Shown: positions 24,730 through 33,609 of the stretch, piece by piece
Numbering within the stretch: the first letter of the stretch is position 1
How the letters are laid out: every line of letters begins with the position of its first letter
Origin: Gemmatimonadota bacterium
Lineage (GTDB): Bacteria; Gemmatimonadota; Gemmatimonadetes; Gemmatimonadales; Gemmatimonadaceae
Direction: 5' to 3'
NCBI GenBank assembly: GCA_003134685.1
Contig: PLCA01000016.1
Location: 361,988 to 425,987 of the forward strand
DNA: 64,000 nucleotides
Notes under the pieces: model-generated
Told to the model about the DNA's origin: nothing
Seen by the model: only the letters and a program-made list of their open reading frames with translations
Databases searched by the model: none
Translations under genes and position numbers: made by a program

Positions 24730-26499
24730 TTGCTCGTTCCGAAGTTATTCACGACACTAAAGTCGTATACCCGCGCCGAGTTCACTAGCGACCTGACGGC
24801 AGGTATCATCGTTGGGATTGTGGCGCTCCCGCTTGCCATCGCTTTCGCGATCGCGAGCGGTGTCACGCCGGAGCGTGGTTTGTGGACCGCTGTCATTGCG
24901 GGATTCATCATTTCGGCTTTGGGGGGCTCTCGTGTGCAGATCGGGGGCCCGACCGGAGCATTCGTGGTGATCGTGTACGGGATCGTGCAGCGCTATGGAT
25001 ACGACGGATTAGCCGTAGCGACTCTCATGGCGGGCGTCTTTCTCGTCTTCATCGGCGCGGTTCGACTCGGCGCGGTGATAAAGTTCGTGCCGCACCCCGT
25101 CGTTGTGGGATTTACCAGCGGCATCGCGATCATCATCCTCTCGGGCGAGGTCAAGGACTTCTTCGGCTTGCATATGAATGCCGTGCCGGCGGATTTTCTC
25201 GCGAAGTGGCAGGCGCTGATCGGAAACGCTCACTCGGTGAATCCATATGCTGTTGCCGTGAGCGGGCTGGCATTGGCGATCATAGTGATCTGGCCGCGGT
25301 TCAGCCGGCGTATCCCGGCGCCCTTCGTCGCATTGCTGGTGTCCACCGCGGTTGCGCAAGCATTACATTGGCCGGTCGAGACGATCGGCAGTCGCTTTGG
25401 AGCCATCAGCGCATCGTTCCCTCACCCCGCGCTCCCGCACGTTTCGCTTGCCCAGGCGACCGCGCTCGTGGGACCGGCGTTCACGATTGCGATGCTCGCC
25501 GCGGTGGAGTCTTTGCTGTCCGCAATCGTGGCCGACGGGATGATCGGCAGCCGCCACCGCTCGAACATGGAGCTGGTTGCGCAAGGCATAGCAAACATCG
25601 CCTCGCCGCTCTTCGGCGGAATTCCGGCTACGGGAGCCATCGCGCGCACAGCCACGAATGTAAAAAATGGCGGGCGTACGCCGGTCGCGGGCATTGTCCA
25701 CGCGCTTACGCTGCTTCTCATAACGCTCTTCTTCGGCCGTTGGGCGGGCCTCATTCCAATGGCGACGCTGGCGGCGATTCTGGTAATCGTCGCATACCAT
25801 ATGAGCGAGTGGCACTCGTTCGTCGCCGAACTCTCCGCGCCAAAGAGCGATGTCCTGGTGCTCATCGCGACTTTCCTGCTGACCGTTCTCGTGGATCTGA
25901 CTGTGGCGATCGAAGTGGGAATGGTCGCTGCCGCTTTCCTGTTCATGCGGCGAATGGCCCAAGTCACGAACGTCAGTTCGGTGACCCGCGAGCTGGAAGA
26001 CGAAGGCGATCCGTACTCCACAGATCCAAACGCGGTGATGCGGCGTGACGTACCGGCGGGAGTAGAGGTCTTTGAAATCAACGGACCGTTCTTCTTCGGT
26101 GCGGCGGAAACGTTCAAGGAAACCCTTAGCCACATAGCCGGGAAGCCGAGGGTGCTGATCATTCGCCTCCGCAACGTTCCCTCCATCGATTCTACCGCCA
26201 TGCACGCATTGAAGGACGTCGTGCATCGGACGAGAAAGGAGGGAACAGTCGTGCTGCTCTCCGATGTGCATACGCAGCCGCTCATAGCGCTTGGGCGATC
26301 GGCAGTGCTGGATGAGATCGGCGAGGAGAACCTGTTCGGGAACATCGACGACGCGTTAAACAGAGCAAGGGCGCTCCTCGGACTCCCAGCCGTTGAGCGG
26401 CCTGAGTTCGCTACTCCTACCGTTGCGAGAGAAACCCCGGCGAAAGGGCTTGAGGTCTTGGACGATGAAACCCTGGATCGCGGGCGCGGACGACGATGA
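24730..26499 (+). CDS. SulP family anion transporter with STAS domain
   Basis: 589 aa from TTG 24730, preceded by AGAGG (24714-24718). An upstream TTG at 24628 is excluded because the promoter at 24631-24659 lies inside it. Residues about 15-410 form 12-14 membrane segments with SulP motifs (SDLTAGIIVGIVALPLAIAFAIASG, IGGPTGAFVVIVYG); about 450-560 is a STAS domain (FEINGPFFFGAAETF, VLIIRLRNVPSIDSTAMHAL). SulP proteins carry sulfate or bicarbonate, often with sodium or protons; substrate cannot be told from sequence alone. It diverges from the HTH-EIIA/Ehr-like operon, sharing a 190-bp control region. Confidence 0.9.
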   Translation: MLVPKLFTTLKSYTRAEFTSDLTAGIIVGIVALPLAIAFAIASGVTPERGLWTAVIAGFIISALGGSRVQIGGPTGAFVVIVYGIVQRYGYDGLAVATLMAGVFLVFIGAVRLGAVIKFVPHPVVVGFTSGIAIIILSGEVKDFFGLHMNAVPADFLAKWQALIGNAHSVNPYAVAVSGLALAIIVIWPRFSRRIPAPFVALLVSTAVAQALHWPVETIGSRFGAISASFPHPALPHVSLAQATALVGPAFTIAMLAAVESLLSAIVADGMIGSRHRSNMELVAQGIANIASPLFGGIPATGAIARTATNVKNGGRTPVAGIVHALTLLLITLFFGRWAGLIPMATLAAILVIVAYHMSEWHSFVAELSAPKSDVLVLIATFLLTVLVDLTVAIEVGMVAAAFLFMRRMAQVTNVSSVTRELEDEGDPYSTDPNAVMRRDVPAGVEVFEINGPFFFGAAETFKETLSHIAGKPRVLIIRLRNVPSIDSTAMHALKDVVHRTRKEGTVVLLSDVHTQPLIALGRSAVLDEIGEENLFGNIDDALNRARALLGLPAVERPEFATPTVARETPAKGLEVLDDETLDRGRGRR

Positions 26500-26563
26500 A
26501 CGAAGCTCGCAGGCAGCGAGCGGCGCCGACAAGCTGATCGTCAACCCATCTCCCGGACTAATA

Positions 26564-27604
26564 ATGCGTCGATACGTCAGCCTCCTCACCGCTCTCGCTG
26601 CGCTGCAAGTCGTTAGGCCGGCGCACGGCCAAGACTCGCGTCCCGCTCCGCATCAACCAACGTTCGCGAATCTCGGCACGTGTCGACTTGCGAGCGGCGC
26701 GACAATCGAGAGTTGTCGATTGAGCTACCGCACCTTCGGGCACCTAAACGCAGCCCGCACGAACGCCGTCCTCATCCCGACATGGCTGCTGGGGCGCTCG
26801 GAAGACTGGATCGGAATGTTCGGAGATAACGGATGGGTCGATACGACGCGGTTCTTCACCATCGTCGTCGATGCGTTGGCCAACGGGCGATCGTCTTCAC
26901 CCTCGAATACACCGGCCGCGGGCCGCGCTGCCTTTCGCGATCTCACCATCGCGGACATGGTCGATGCGCAGCACCGGCTCGTCGCGGAAGTAATGAAGCT
27001 GCCACGCCTTCACGCCGTGCTCGGCATCTCCATGGGCGGGATGCAGGCCTTCGAATGGGCCGTTAAGTATCCGAATTTCATGGACGCGGTCGTTCCGATC
27101 GTGGGCACCCCGCAGGCGGGAGCCTTTGATCAGACGTACACGTCCGCGTATATAAGCCTGGTCGAGAACGGTCGGGCGCACGGCGTTCCCGATGATTCCG
27201 TCTGGAATCAGATTGCCCTCCTGAGCGAGATGCATCTTCGTACGCCGCGCGCGGTGAATAAGGACGGCGTCACCGCCACGGCCGCTGATGTCGCGCGAAG
27301 CGCCAAAGAGCTCAGCGCCAACTGGACGCTGGAAGATTTTGCGTCGCAGGTTCGCGCCGCCCGAAGACAGGACGTCGCGGCGAATTTCGGCGGCGATCTG
27401 GCCCGTGCCGCCGCTCAGGTGCGGTCTCGCATGCTCATCATCTATTCGTGGGACGACCACAGCGTCAGCGCCGAGTCCGCGGCAGCCTTTGCCAGGTACG
27501 TGCATGCGGACACGATCTCGGTCGCAAGCCCGTGCGGACATCTTTCAACTGGATGCGAAGGGGCACGGATCACGCCTGTAGTGAGGCAATTCCTCGCGAA
27601 GTGA
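26564..27604 (+). CDS. Secreted MetX-like alpha/beta hydrolase
   Basis: 346 aa from ATG 26564, which begins a signal peptide (cleavage near AHGQ, residue 23). The fold follows homoserine O-acetyltransferase (MetX) proteins: nucleophile Ser156 in LGISMGGMQAFEW, Asp in IIYSWDDHSVS and His in PCGHLSTGCEG. A true MetX is cytoplasmic, so this exported relative more likely hydrolyses or transfers an acyl group on a secreted or dietary substrate. No methionine genes are near. Confidence 0.82.
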   Translation: MRRYVSLLTALAALQVVRPAHGQDSRPAPHQPTFANLGTCRLASGATIESCRLSYRTFGHLNAARTNAVLIPTWLLGRSEDWIGMFGDNGWVDTTRFFTIVVDALANGRSSSPSNTPAAGRAAFRDLTIADMVDAQHRLVAEVMKLPRLHAVLGISMGGMQAFEWAVKYPNFMDAVVPIVGTPQAGAFDQTYTSAYISLVENGRAHGVPDDSVWNQIALLSEMHLRTPRAVNKDGVTATAADVARSAKELSANWTLEDFASQVRAARRQDVAANFGGDLARAAAQVRSRMLIIYSWDDHSVSAESAAAFARYVHADTISVASPCGHLSTGCEGARITPVVRQFLAK

Positions 27605-27624
27605 TCGCCACTTCGATCAGGTGA

Positions 27625-27650
27625 ACTATCATTCCGTCGAAGTTCTTGTT
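27625..27650 (+). repeat. Dispersed 26-bp repeat, copy 1
   Basis: ACTATCATTC-GTCGAAGTT-TGTT pattern; matches 45474-45499 at 23 of 26 positions in the same orientation. Both copies are in or next to intergenic DNA. Nature unknown. Confidence 0.4.
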
Positions 27651-27751
27651 ACGAAGCTCTCGCTCAGCGCACGTGTGCTATCGGGGTCAGGGTATCCCTT
27701 ATTGCGCTTGCTGAAATTTCAGCATACTGTAGGACATCGAAGACACCGGGA

Positions 27752-29230
27752 ATGCGTATGCGAGTGTTCTGCGTCGCTGGCGGTCTGATCTCCACTCTGT
27801 TGCTGGTCGAACCGCTGCAAGGTCAGGAGTCCAAGCCGGAATCATTTCGCTCTCGGGATGTAGGGCTCGACCTATCCGTCGATTTTGCGGAAGAACGGCT
27901 CTCCGGCTCGATGACTCTCGAGATCGAGAATTGGACGAAGGAGCCCGCATCGCGAGTCTCATTCCTTCTGAACCGGCTCATGGAAGCGTCCGCGGTTCGG
28001 GACGGTGCCGGGACGCCGTTGAATTTCACCCAGGACGTCGTGCGTTTCCTTGACACGCCGATGCGGCAGGTGACTCAGGTTCTCGTCGACCTCGGCAAGC
28101 CTGTGCCGCCCGGCGGCCACACAGTCGTGCGGCTGGATTACGCCGGGAATCTCGTAGGCTACACCGAGGTCGGTTGGCTGTATGTGAAGGATCGGATCGA
28201 CACGGCCTTCACGATCATTCGGGAGGACGCGCTGGCATTCCCACGGATTGACGGCGTCGTTGATGCATCGAACCGGCGCGTTCCCACCGTTCCGTTCACC
28301 TATCGGGCGTCCGTCCGTGTACCATCAAAGTACGTGGTGGCGGCGGGTGGGAAACCGTCACGCGTGATCAATGCTGACGGCACGACTACGTGGAAGTACG
28401 TGTCGGGAGTTCCATCTCCCTTCATAAACATCGCCATCGCTCCATTCGATACGCTCTCTCAGGGAGGTGTGCGGCTCTTCTTCTTCCGCGGCGACAGTAT
28501 TGGCGCACGCCGACTCATGTCAGGCGCTCAGGCGGCCCTCATTCTGCTCACCGCGTGGTTCGGTCCGCTTCATTCGCCACTCAATCTTACCATCACCGAG
28601 ATTCCAGACGGCTGGGGCTCGCAGGCCAGTCTGGTGGGAGGCATCATCCAGACGGCGGCGGCGTTCCGAGACAGCACACACATGGGAGAGCTGTATCACG
28701 AACTGTCTCACCTGTGGAATGCACCCGACCTGGAAAATCCATCGCCACGCTGGAACGAAGGGTACGCGATGTTCATGCAGGACCTGCTGCACGAGCGGAT
28801 AGACGCATGGCCGAAACGCCGGGAGTCGGAGATCGAAGACATCGCGACCGTGAAGAAAATGATCGCGGCCGACTCATCAATGCGCCGGGTTCCGATGATC
28901 GATTATGGGACGGCAAACAAGACGGGCCGATCGTACCGGGTAGGCGCGCTGATGTTCGCGACGCTCTTCGATCTCGTCGGGCAACAGGAGTTCAACAAGA
29001 TCGTTGGCGGCTATTACCAGCAGTTTGGGCCGGGCGGTACGACCCGGGATTTCATCAACTTTGCGAAGCGAACCTCGTCGCGCGACCTAACCGGCTTCTT
29101 TGACGACTGGCTGCTCTCTACGCGCTGGGTGGATGTCCTCGCCAACTCTACATCTATCAGCGATCTGGTCGCGCATTACAGGCGCGGAGCCGCGACGCGA
29201 GAAAGACTTCCGATGTTCCCGACAATCTGA
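27752..29230 (+). CDS. Secreted M1-like (gluzincin) metallopeptidase
   Basis: 492 aa with a signal peptide (residues 1-25). An N-terminal beta domain resembling the M1 aminopeptidase saddle (LSVDFAEERLSGSMTLEIEN) is followed by a thermolysin-like domain: HELSH at 316-320 with the third ligand Glu336 in NEGYAMF. The substrate-binding GAMEN motif of classical M1 enzymes is not seen, so this is a divergent relative. Probably a periplasmic peptidase. Confidence 0.8.
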   Translation: MRMRVFCVAGGLISTLLLVEPLQGQESKPESFRSRDVGLDLSVDFAEERLSGSMTLEIENWTKEPASRVSFLLNRLMEASAVRDGAGTPLNFTQDVVRFLDTPMRQVTQVLVDLGKPVPPGGHTVVRLDYAGNLVGYTEVGWLYVKDRIDTAFTIIREDALAFPRIDGVVDASNRRVPTVPFTYRASVRVPSKYVVAAGGKPSRVINADGTTTWKYVSGVPSPFINIAIAPFDTLSQGGVRLFFFRGDSIGARRLMSGAQAALILLTAWFGPLHSPLNLTITEIPDGWGSQASLVGGIIQTAAAFRDSTHMGELYHELSHLWNAPDLENPSPRWNEGYAMFMQDLLHERIDAWPKRRESEIEDIATVKKMIAADSSMRRVPMIDYGTANKTGRSYRVGALMFATLFDLVGQQEFNKIVGGYYQQFGPGGTTRDFINFAKRTSSRDLTGFFDDWLLSTRWVDVLANSTSISDLVAHYRRGAATRERLPMFPTI

Positions 29231-29264
29231 TGGCTGGTTTGAAGAGCCCAAGGTCCGCACCAAG

Positions 29265-30515
29265 TTACTTGGCGGATATCGCTCGCATCAGACTTCCGTC
29301 GTCGCCGCCCAGCTCCCATATCACCACTCCTCCCAGCCCGTGCTCGCGCACGTACCGGACTTTCTCGCCCACTGATTCCGGATCGTCGTAGCTCACCCAC
29401 GTTCCGCTGGTCGAATCGTATAGCCACGGGACGCGAGCCTTCGATTCCCAGTACCGGACGTAGCGGGAATTCTTGAGACGCGTCCGCGCGAGAACATTCC
29501 AATCACCGTCGTGCTCGCGCCACGCGGCCGGCTTGTCGGTGCCATTCTGAAATAATCCATTGCTGACGTTCGGCACGCTGCCGTAAGCGTGTCCATAAAA
29601 TGGAATGCCGAGGAGAAGCTTGCGGGCGGGGACCGCGGCGTCGAGGAATGCGTGCATCGTCACATCGATATTCACCGAGGGGTCTATATCTCCCCTGGCT
29701 GCGTACAACGGCGCGTTGAAGTTGGTCCTGCCCGGAGCCGAGTGGTAATCGTAGGTCATGACATTTATGAAATCGAGCAGCCGCTGGATCTGCCCGATCT
29801 CGAGGTTGTCGATCTCCTGCAGGCGCGCTGAAGCGGCAATGGTGAGCTCGTAATGCTTGTTGTCGGTCGCGCCTTGTGCGTCGAGCTGCCGGCGCAGCTC
29901 GCGGAGCAGGAGAGTAAAATTCTTCTTGTCTGCCGGCCGCTCGAGGTTCCCCTCCAATCCTCCCTCGACCGGAAACTCCCAGTCGATATCGATGCCGTCG
30001 AAGAGCCCCGGCCTTTGACGAATGAAGAGGTCAAGCGCGGATTCGGAGAACAAGCGGCGGCTCGAGTCGGTGAGCGCGGCGTCGGAGAACTTTCCGGAGT
30101 CCGTCCAGCCGCCGATTGAAATGGCCAGCTTCAAATGTGGGTTGAGTCCTTTCAGACGCTCGAGCTCCGCGAAGTTTCCGCCGGGGTTCACGGCTGCCGT
30201 CGAATCACATTTGCCGATGTCGACGCAAGGATCCGAGAGCACAACGCGACCGTCTTTTCCAATTTTCGCGAACGCGTAGTAGATATGCGTCAGATCTTTC
30301 GCGGGCAGATCAGCGATGCGAGTTCCCTTGCTCCGCACATCCCACGAAGCGAAGTAGCCGACGACGCGGCCGCCTCGATCGACATGCTCTGACCTCTCCA
30401 TTGTTGGCTGCGGGTCCGCGGAGGCGTCTGAGCCGGCGGTGGCCTCGGAGACGGGTATCGCGCGTGCGCACGCGAAAAAAACCACGAGAACGAAGGAAAG
30501 CCGATTGAGACGCAT
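29265..30515 (-). CDS. GH18 chitinase
   Basis: 416 aa. N-terminal hydrophobic segment with a possible lipobox (FFACA, Cys16), then a Ser/Ala/Pro-rich linker. The GH18 barrel starts at VVGYFASWD; SIGGW and the catalytic motif DGIDIDWE (173-180, acid Glu180) are intact, as are MTYDYH and the late WELGGDDG. It should cleave chitin or a chitin-like glycan outside the cytoplasm. It is convergent with the M1-like gene, 34 bp apart. Confidence 0.9.
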   Translation of the reverse strand: MRLNRLSFVLVVFFACARAIPVSEATAGSDASADPQPTMERSEHVDRGGRVVGYFASWDVRSKGTRIADLPAKDLTHIYYAFAKIGKDGRVVLSDPCVDIGKCDSTAAVNPGGNFAELERLKGLNPHLKLAISIGGWTDSGKFSDAALTDSSRRLFSESALDLFIRQRPGLFDGIDIDWEFPVEGGLEGNLERPADKKNFTLLLRELRRQLDAQGATDNKHYELTIAASARLQEIDNLEIGQIQRLLDFINVMTYDYHSAPGRTNFNAPLYAARGDIDPSVNIDVTMHAFLDAAVPARKLLLGIPFYGHAYGSVPNVSNGLFQNGTDKPAAWREHDGDWNVLARTRLKNSRYVRYWESKARVPWLYDSTSGTWVSYDDPESVGEKVRYVREHGLGGVVIWELGGDDGSLMRAISAK

Positions 30516-30587
30516 TGGTCGAGTCGGGAAAGAATCTTCGAATGTGCCCTACGATTCGCCTGAGCGGAATAGCTAGAATGCGAGGTC

Positions 30588-31253
30588 ATGAAGGCCATCG
30601 AAACGATCGGAGGCATTATGGGTCACAAAGTCGAAGACGCTGCATTGGACACACTCTTCCGCGAGGCGCGCACGTACGCGAAGTGGCAACCGCGGCCGGT
30701 TTCGGATGAAACGCTTCATGATCTCTACGATCTGTTGAAGTGGGCGCCGACAAGCGCGAATGCCGAACCCGCGCGGTTCGCGTTTCTTCGGTCAAAGGAA
30801 TCAAGGGAACGCCTTCGGCCGGCGCTGGCCCCACTCAACATCGAAAAGACGATGACCGCTCCAGTCACTGTGATCGTGGCGTATGATTTGAGGTTCTACG
30901 CGCAGCTGCCGAAGCTGTTCCCACAGAATCCCGGGATGGCGAAGCACTTTGAGAACAATCCTGAGATGGTCGAATCGACCGCCAAGCGGAATTCCAGCCT
31001 TCAGGGCGCATACATGATCATGGCCGCGCGCGCGCTCGGTCTCGATTGCGGGCCCATGTCCGGATTCGATCATGCCAAGGTGGACGAGGAGTTCTTTGCC
31101 GCCGGCAAGCCCTGTTTCGGCTGCGATCAGGAATTTTTCCCCGAAGGGCATGTCAAGACGAATTTCATCTGCAACCTTGGGTACGGGGATCCATCCTCGC
31201 TGCACCCGCGACTCCCCCGCTTGGCGTTCAACGAGGCGTGTTCGCTCCTGTGA
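30588..31253 (+). CDS. Nitroreductase-fold FMN reductase, RutE/HadB-like (malonic semialdehyde reductase type)
   Basis: 221 aa; GGCATT ATG at 30618 could also be the start (211 aa). The protein follows RutE closely: LFREARTYAKWQPRPVSDETLHDLYDLLKWAPTSANAEPARFAFLRS, MIMAARALGLDCGPMSGFDH, and the C-terminal TNFICNLGYGD. RutE-type enzymes reduce malonic semialdehyde or related aldehydes with NADH/FMN. No other pyrimidine-degradation gene is adjacent, so the substrate is open. Confidence 0.82.
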   Translation: MKAIETIGGIMGHKVEDAALDTLFREARTYAKWQPRPVSDETLHDLYDLLKWAPTSANAEPARFAFLRSKESRERLRPALAPLNIEKTMTAPVTVIVAYDLRFYAQLPKLFPQNPGMAKHFENNPEMVESTAKRNSSLQGAYMIMAARALGLDCGPMSGFDHAKVDEEFFAAGKPCFGCDQEFFPEGHVKTNFICNLGYGDPSSLHPRLPRLAFNEACSLL

Positions 31254-31551
31254 TCCCGGCCGCGCCCACATAGTTATGACGCTGCACCAGGAGACCGACG
31301 ACGAGCATTGCGACGAGCAGTGCTCCGCCGAGGCGCGTTGGGCGACCCCGCCGCCAGACGAGCTGCGGAATCCCGAGTCGCAAGCACTCCGCAATGATCA
31401 CGAGTCGCGCGACCCACCGTCGCGACCGCCGGGCGTGCATCCCGTCCTCATCCAGCCAGAGGTCCGTCAGTGCGGGCTCGAACACGCGCTCGCGAAAATC
31501 GCCTGGCAGCAGCCGGGCGAAAGCCTGAAGCACCGCGTCCTTACGTGCCAT
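31228..31551 (-). CDS. Small membrane protein co-transcribed with PadR
   Basis: 107 aa from ATG 31551, overlapping the end of the PadR gene by 11 bp. The N-terminus (MARKDAVLQAFARLLPGDFRERVFEPALTDL) resembles the short cytoplasmic prefix that precedes PadR-linked permeases in these bacteria, and one hydrophobic helix follows (GGALLVAMLVVGLLV). It may be a shortened or stand-alone version of that prefix. Confidence 0.55.
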   Translation of the reverse strand: MARKDAVLQAFARLLPGDFRERVFEPALTDLWLDEDGMHARRSRRWVARLVIIAECLRLGIPQLVWRRGRPTRLGGALLVAMLVVGLLVQRHNYVGAAGITGANTPR

Positions 31552-31861
31552 GGGCGAGGTCACTCCGACGCGCCGTCGTCCGCTGATAGAAGTCACGTGA
31601 CGTTTTCCAGGCTGTCATTCCGCTTGCGAGCACCTTGTAGTGGCGCTCCCGGATGATCTGGCCGTCGACTATCTGCTGCTCGTACCGTCCGGATACGAAT
31701 CCGGCGTCCTCGAGCGTGGCCATCATCTGATAAAATCCCGGGCCGCTCTGCCGAACGCCTGCCGCGCGCAAGCGCGTGCGAAGGTCGCGCCCTCGGGCCG
31801 CACCGCGCAGCAACTCCGCGATCACGAGAAACTGCAAATGGGTCAATGTTGGTAACGGCAT
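31541..31861 (-). CDS. PadR family transcriptional regulator
   Basis: 106 aa winged-helix protein: LTHLQFLVIAELLRGAARGRDLRTRLRAAG, SGPGFYQMMATLEDAGFVSGRYE, RERHYKVLASG. This is the short PadR-2 type, a repressor often controlling the adjacent membrane gene. It diverges from a DoxX-type gene; their shared control region holds an inverted repeat (31861-31867/31890-31896) overlapping a promoter. Confidence 0.85.
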   Translation of the reverse strand: MPLPTLTHLQFLVIAELLRGAARGRDLRTRLRAAGVRQSGPGFYQMMATLEDAGFVSGRYEQQIVDGQIIRERHYKVLASGMTAWKTSRDFYQRTTARRSDLAHGT

Positions 31862-31896
31862 TGACTAGTGATATAATGGGGCCTTACGTTAGTCAA
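31849..31896 (+). promoter_or_regulatory. Promoter and likely PadR operator between divergent genes
   Basis: Rightward: TTGGTA (31849-31854), 17 bp, TATAAT (31872-31877). TTGACTA (31861-31867) and TAGTCAA (31890-31896) form a 7-bp inverted repeat that brackets the -10 box, and TAGTGATATA resembles PadR-type operators. On the minus strand TTGACT is also positioned as a -35 for padR. Autoregulation is likely. Confidence 0.6.
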
Positions 31897-31957
31897 GGTT
31901 TGTTCTCAAGTACGGCATCCCGCAACAAGGCGGGGCCGTCGCCGATCAGGGGAGACA

Positions 31958-32353
31958 ATGGAAAAAAGCGCACGCTGGCCCCGGATCGCCTGCACGATAC
32001 TCCTATGGACGGCCAGCGTCGTGGTCGCCCTCGGCATCGGGATAGCGGGCCTGACCAAATTCCACCGACCCAATCGTTGGGAGCCATTGTTCGTAGGTTG
32101 GGGCTACCCGCCATGGGTCTCCATGGTGGTCGGTATCGCCGAGGTGTGCGGCGCGATCGCGCTGCTCGTGCCGGCCGTCGCGTTGTATGGGGCGACCCTC
32201 CTTGCCGTCGTCATGGCTGGAGCGCTTATCACTTTGCTGCGCCACCCGGATGGCCCGCTCGGATGGGGCGCCACGCCGTCCGTGTACATCATTCTGCTCA
32301 TCATCATCGCTGTTTGCCGGTCGAGGCGACGACCGCTGCCTCAGGGTGACTAG
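31958..32353 (+). CDS. DoxX-like small membrane protein
   Basis: 131 aa with four transmembrane helices. GIAGLTKFHRPNRWEPLFVGWGYPPWVSMVVGIAEVCGAIALLVP carries the DoxX pattern (K/W loop then G..E..G helix). DoxX proteins are quinol-oxidase-related or redox-stress membrane proteins. Promoter TTGGTA-TATAAT lies about 80 bp upstream. Confidence 0.8.
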   Translation: MEKSARWPRIACTILLWTASVVVALGIGIAGLTKFHRPNRWEPLFVGWGYPPWVSMVVGIAEVCGAIALLVPAVALYGATLLAVVMAGALITLLRHPDGPLGWGATPSVYIILLIIIAVCRSRRRPLPQGD

Positions 32354-32390
32354 GTGGCTGCGAGAGGGCACGCCCGCGTATCATTCCCGA

Positions 32391-33476
32391 ATGAACCTCC
32401 CTGTCAATCCGCCGGTCCTCCCGATGCTCGCGAAGCGGGTCGGCGAGCTGCCACCCGGCGAGGGATGGATCTTCGAGCCCAAGTGGGACGGCTTCCGCGC
32501 GCTCTTCTTCCGTGACGGCGACGAGGTCTTCATTCAGAGCCGAGACGAGAAGCCGCTCAACAGATATTTCCCCGAGCTGATCGATCCGCTCAAGGCGCAG
32601 CTCCCCAAGCGCTGCGTGCTCGACGGCGAGATCGTCATCGCGGGCAAGGAAGGCCTCGAATTCGAAACGCTCCAGCTGCGACTACATCCCGCCGAATCGC
32701 GCGTGAAGAAACTGGCCGGCGAAATCCCTGCGTCGGTGGTCTTCTTCGATCTGCTCTGCGAGAATGACCGGAGTCTCTGCGACACGCCATTCGGCGAACG
32801 GCGCGCCAGACTCGAATCCTTACTCTCGGGCGCGGAGCCACCTTGCCACCTAACGCCCGCAACTCGGGACAGAACGATTGCTGCGGATTGGTTTCGCCGC
32901 TTCGAGGGCGCGGGACTCGACGGCGTCGTCGCGAAAGCCGAGGCCGGAACATACGAGCCGAACAAACGAGTGATGCTGAAAGTAAAACACGAGCGTGATT
33001 GCGATTGCGTCGTCGCCGGATTCCGCTGGCACAAGCGTGGCGGGAAAACCAGGGTCGGCTCGCTGCTGCTCGGCCTCTACGATGGCGACGGTCTCGAGCA
33101 CGTCGGTGTCTGCGCGAGCTTCACCGATGTAAAGCGTCAGGAGCTGGTGAAGTTTCTCGATCCTTATCGTGAGAATGCGCTCGACAATCATCCGTGGCGC
33201 GAGTGGGCAGAAGCGCAGCCAAACGCCGACGCCGAGCCGCATCGCCGGCCGGGCGGCCAGAGCCGTTGGAGTGCGGGGAAGGACTTGTCGTGGGAACCGC
33301 TACGTCCGGAGCTCGTCGTCCAGGTTGCGTACGACCACATGCAGGGCAGCCGTTTTCGGCACACGGCGCAGTTCCGCCGGTGGCGCGACGACAGGCGCCC
33401 GCGCGACTGCACCTACGATCAGCTGGAGGTCGTGCCGCCGCACGAGCTCGCGGCTATCTTCGCAACGTCCCGCTAG
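32391..33476 (+). CDS. ATP-dependent DNA ligase, LigC/LigD-ligase type
   Basis: 361 aa from ATG 32391. Nucleotidyltransferase motif I EPKWDGFRAL places the adenylated Lys at residue 31; QSRDEK, CVLDGEIVI, VVFFDLLC, GLDGVVAKAEAGTYEPNKR and MLKVKHERDCDCVV are motifs Ia-V. The C-terminal OB domain is complete (GSLLLGLYDGDGL...). Single-domain ligases of this type act in end joining or gap repair with a separate polymerase, as found at 43483-44859. No Ku gene is in the window. Confidence 0.88.
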   Translation: MNLPVNPPVLPMLAKRVGELPPGEGWIFEPKWDGFRALFFRDGDEVFIQSRDEKPLNRYFPELIDPLKAQLPKRCVLDGEIVIAGKEGLEFETLQLRLHPAESRVKKLAGEIPASVVFFDLLCENDRSLCDTPFGERRARLESLLSGAEPPCHLTPATRDRTIAADWFRRFEGAGLDGVVAKAEAGTYEPNKRVMLKVKHERDCDCVVAGFRWHKRGGKTRVGSLLLGLYDGDGLEHVGVCASFTDVKRQELVKFLDPYRENALDNHPWREWAEAQPNADAEPHRRPGGQSRWSAGKDLSWEPLRPELVVQVAYDHMQGSRFRHTAQFRRWRDDRRPRDCTYDQLEVVPPHELAAIFATSR

Positions 33477-33508
33477 CGGCGTTTTCGTCCCGCCGGCGGC
33501 GTTTTCAT
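33469..33508 (+). repeat. 20-bp tandem duplication across the ligase stop codon
   Basis: Two adjacent units (33469-33488 and 33489-33508) match at 17 of 20 bp; the ligase TAG stop lies in the first. The decamer CGCTAGCGGC recurs at 33527-33536. Confidence 0.6.
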
Positions 33509-33609
33509 AGTCGTTCCCGGTCCGAACGCTAGCGGCCAGCGATGCCGACGATCACTTTTCGGACGACATGAGCGCCGTTAAAGCCCGCCGTCCATCCCGC
33601 CCGAATCGA

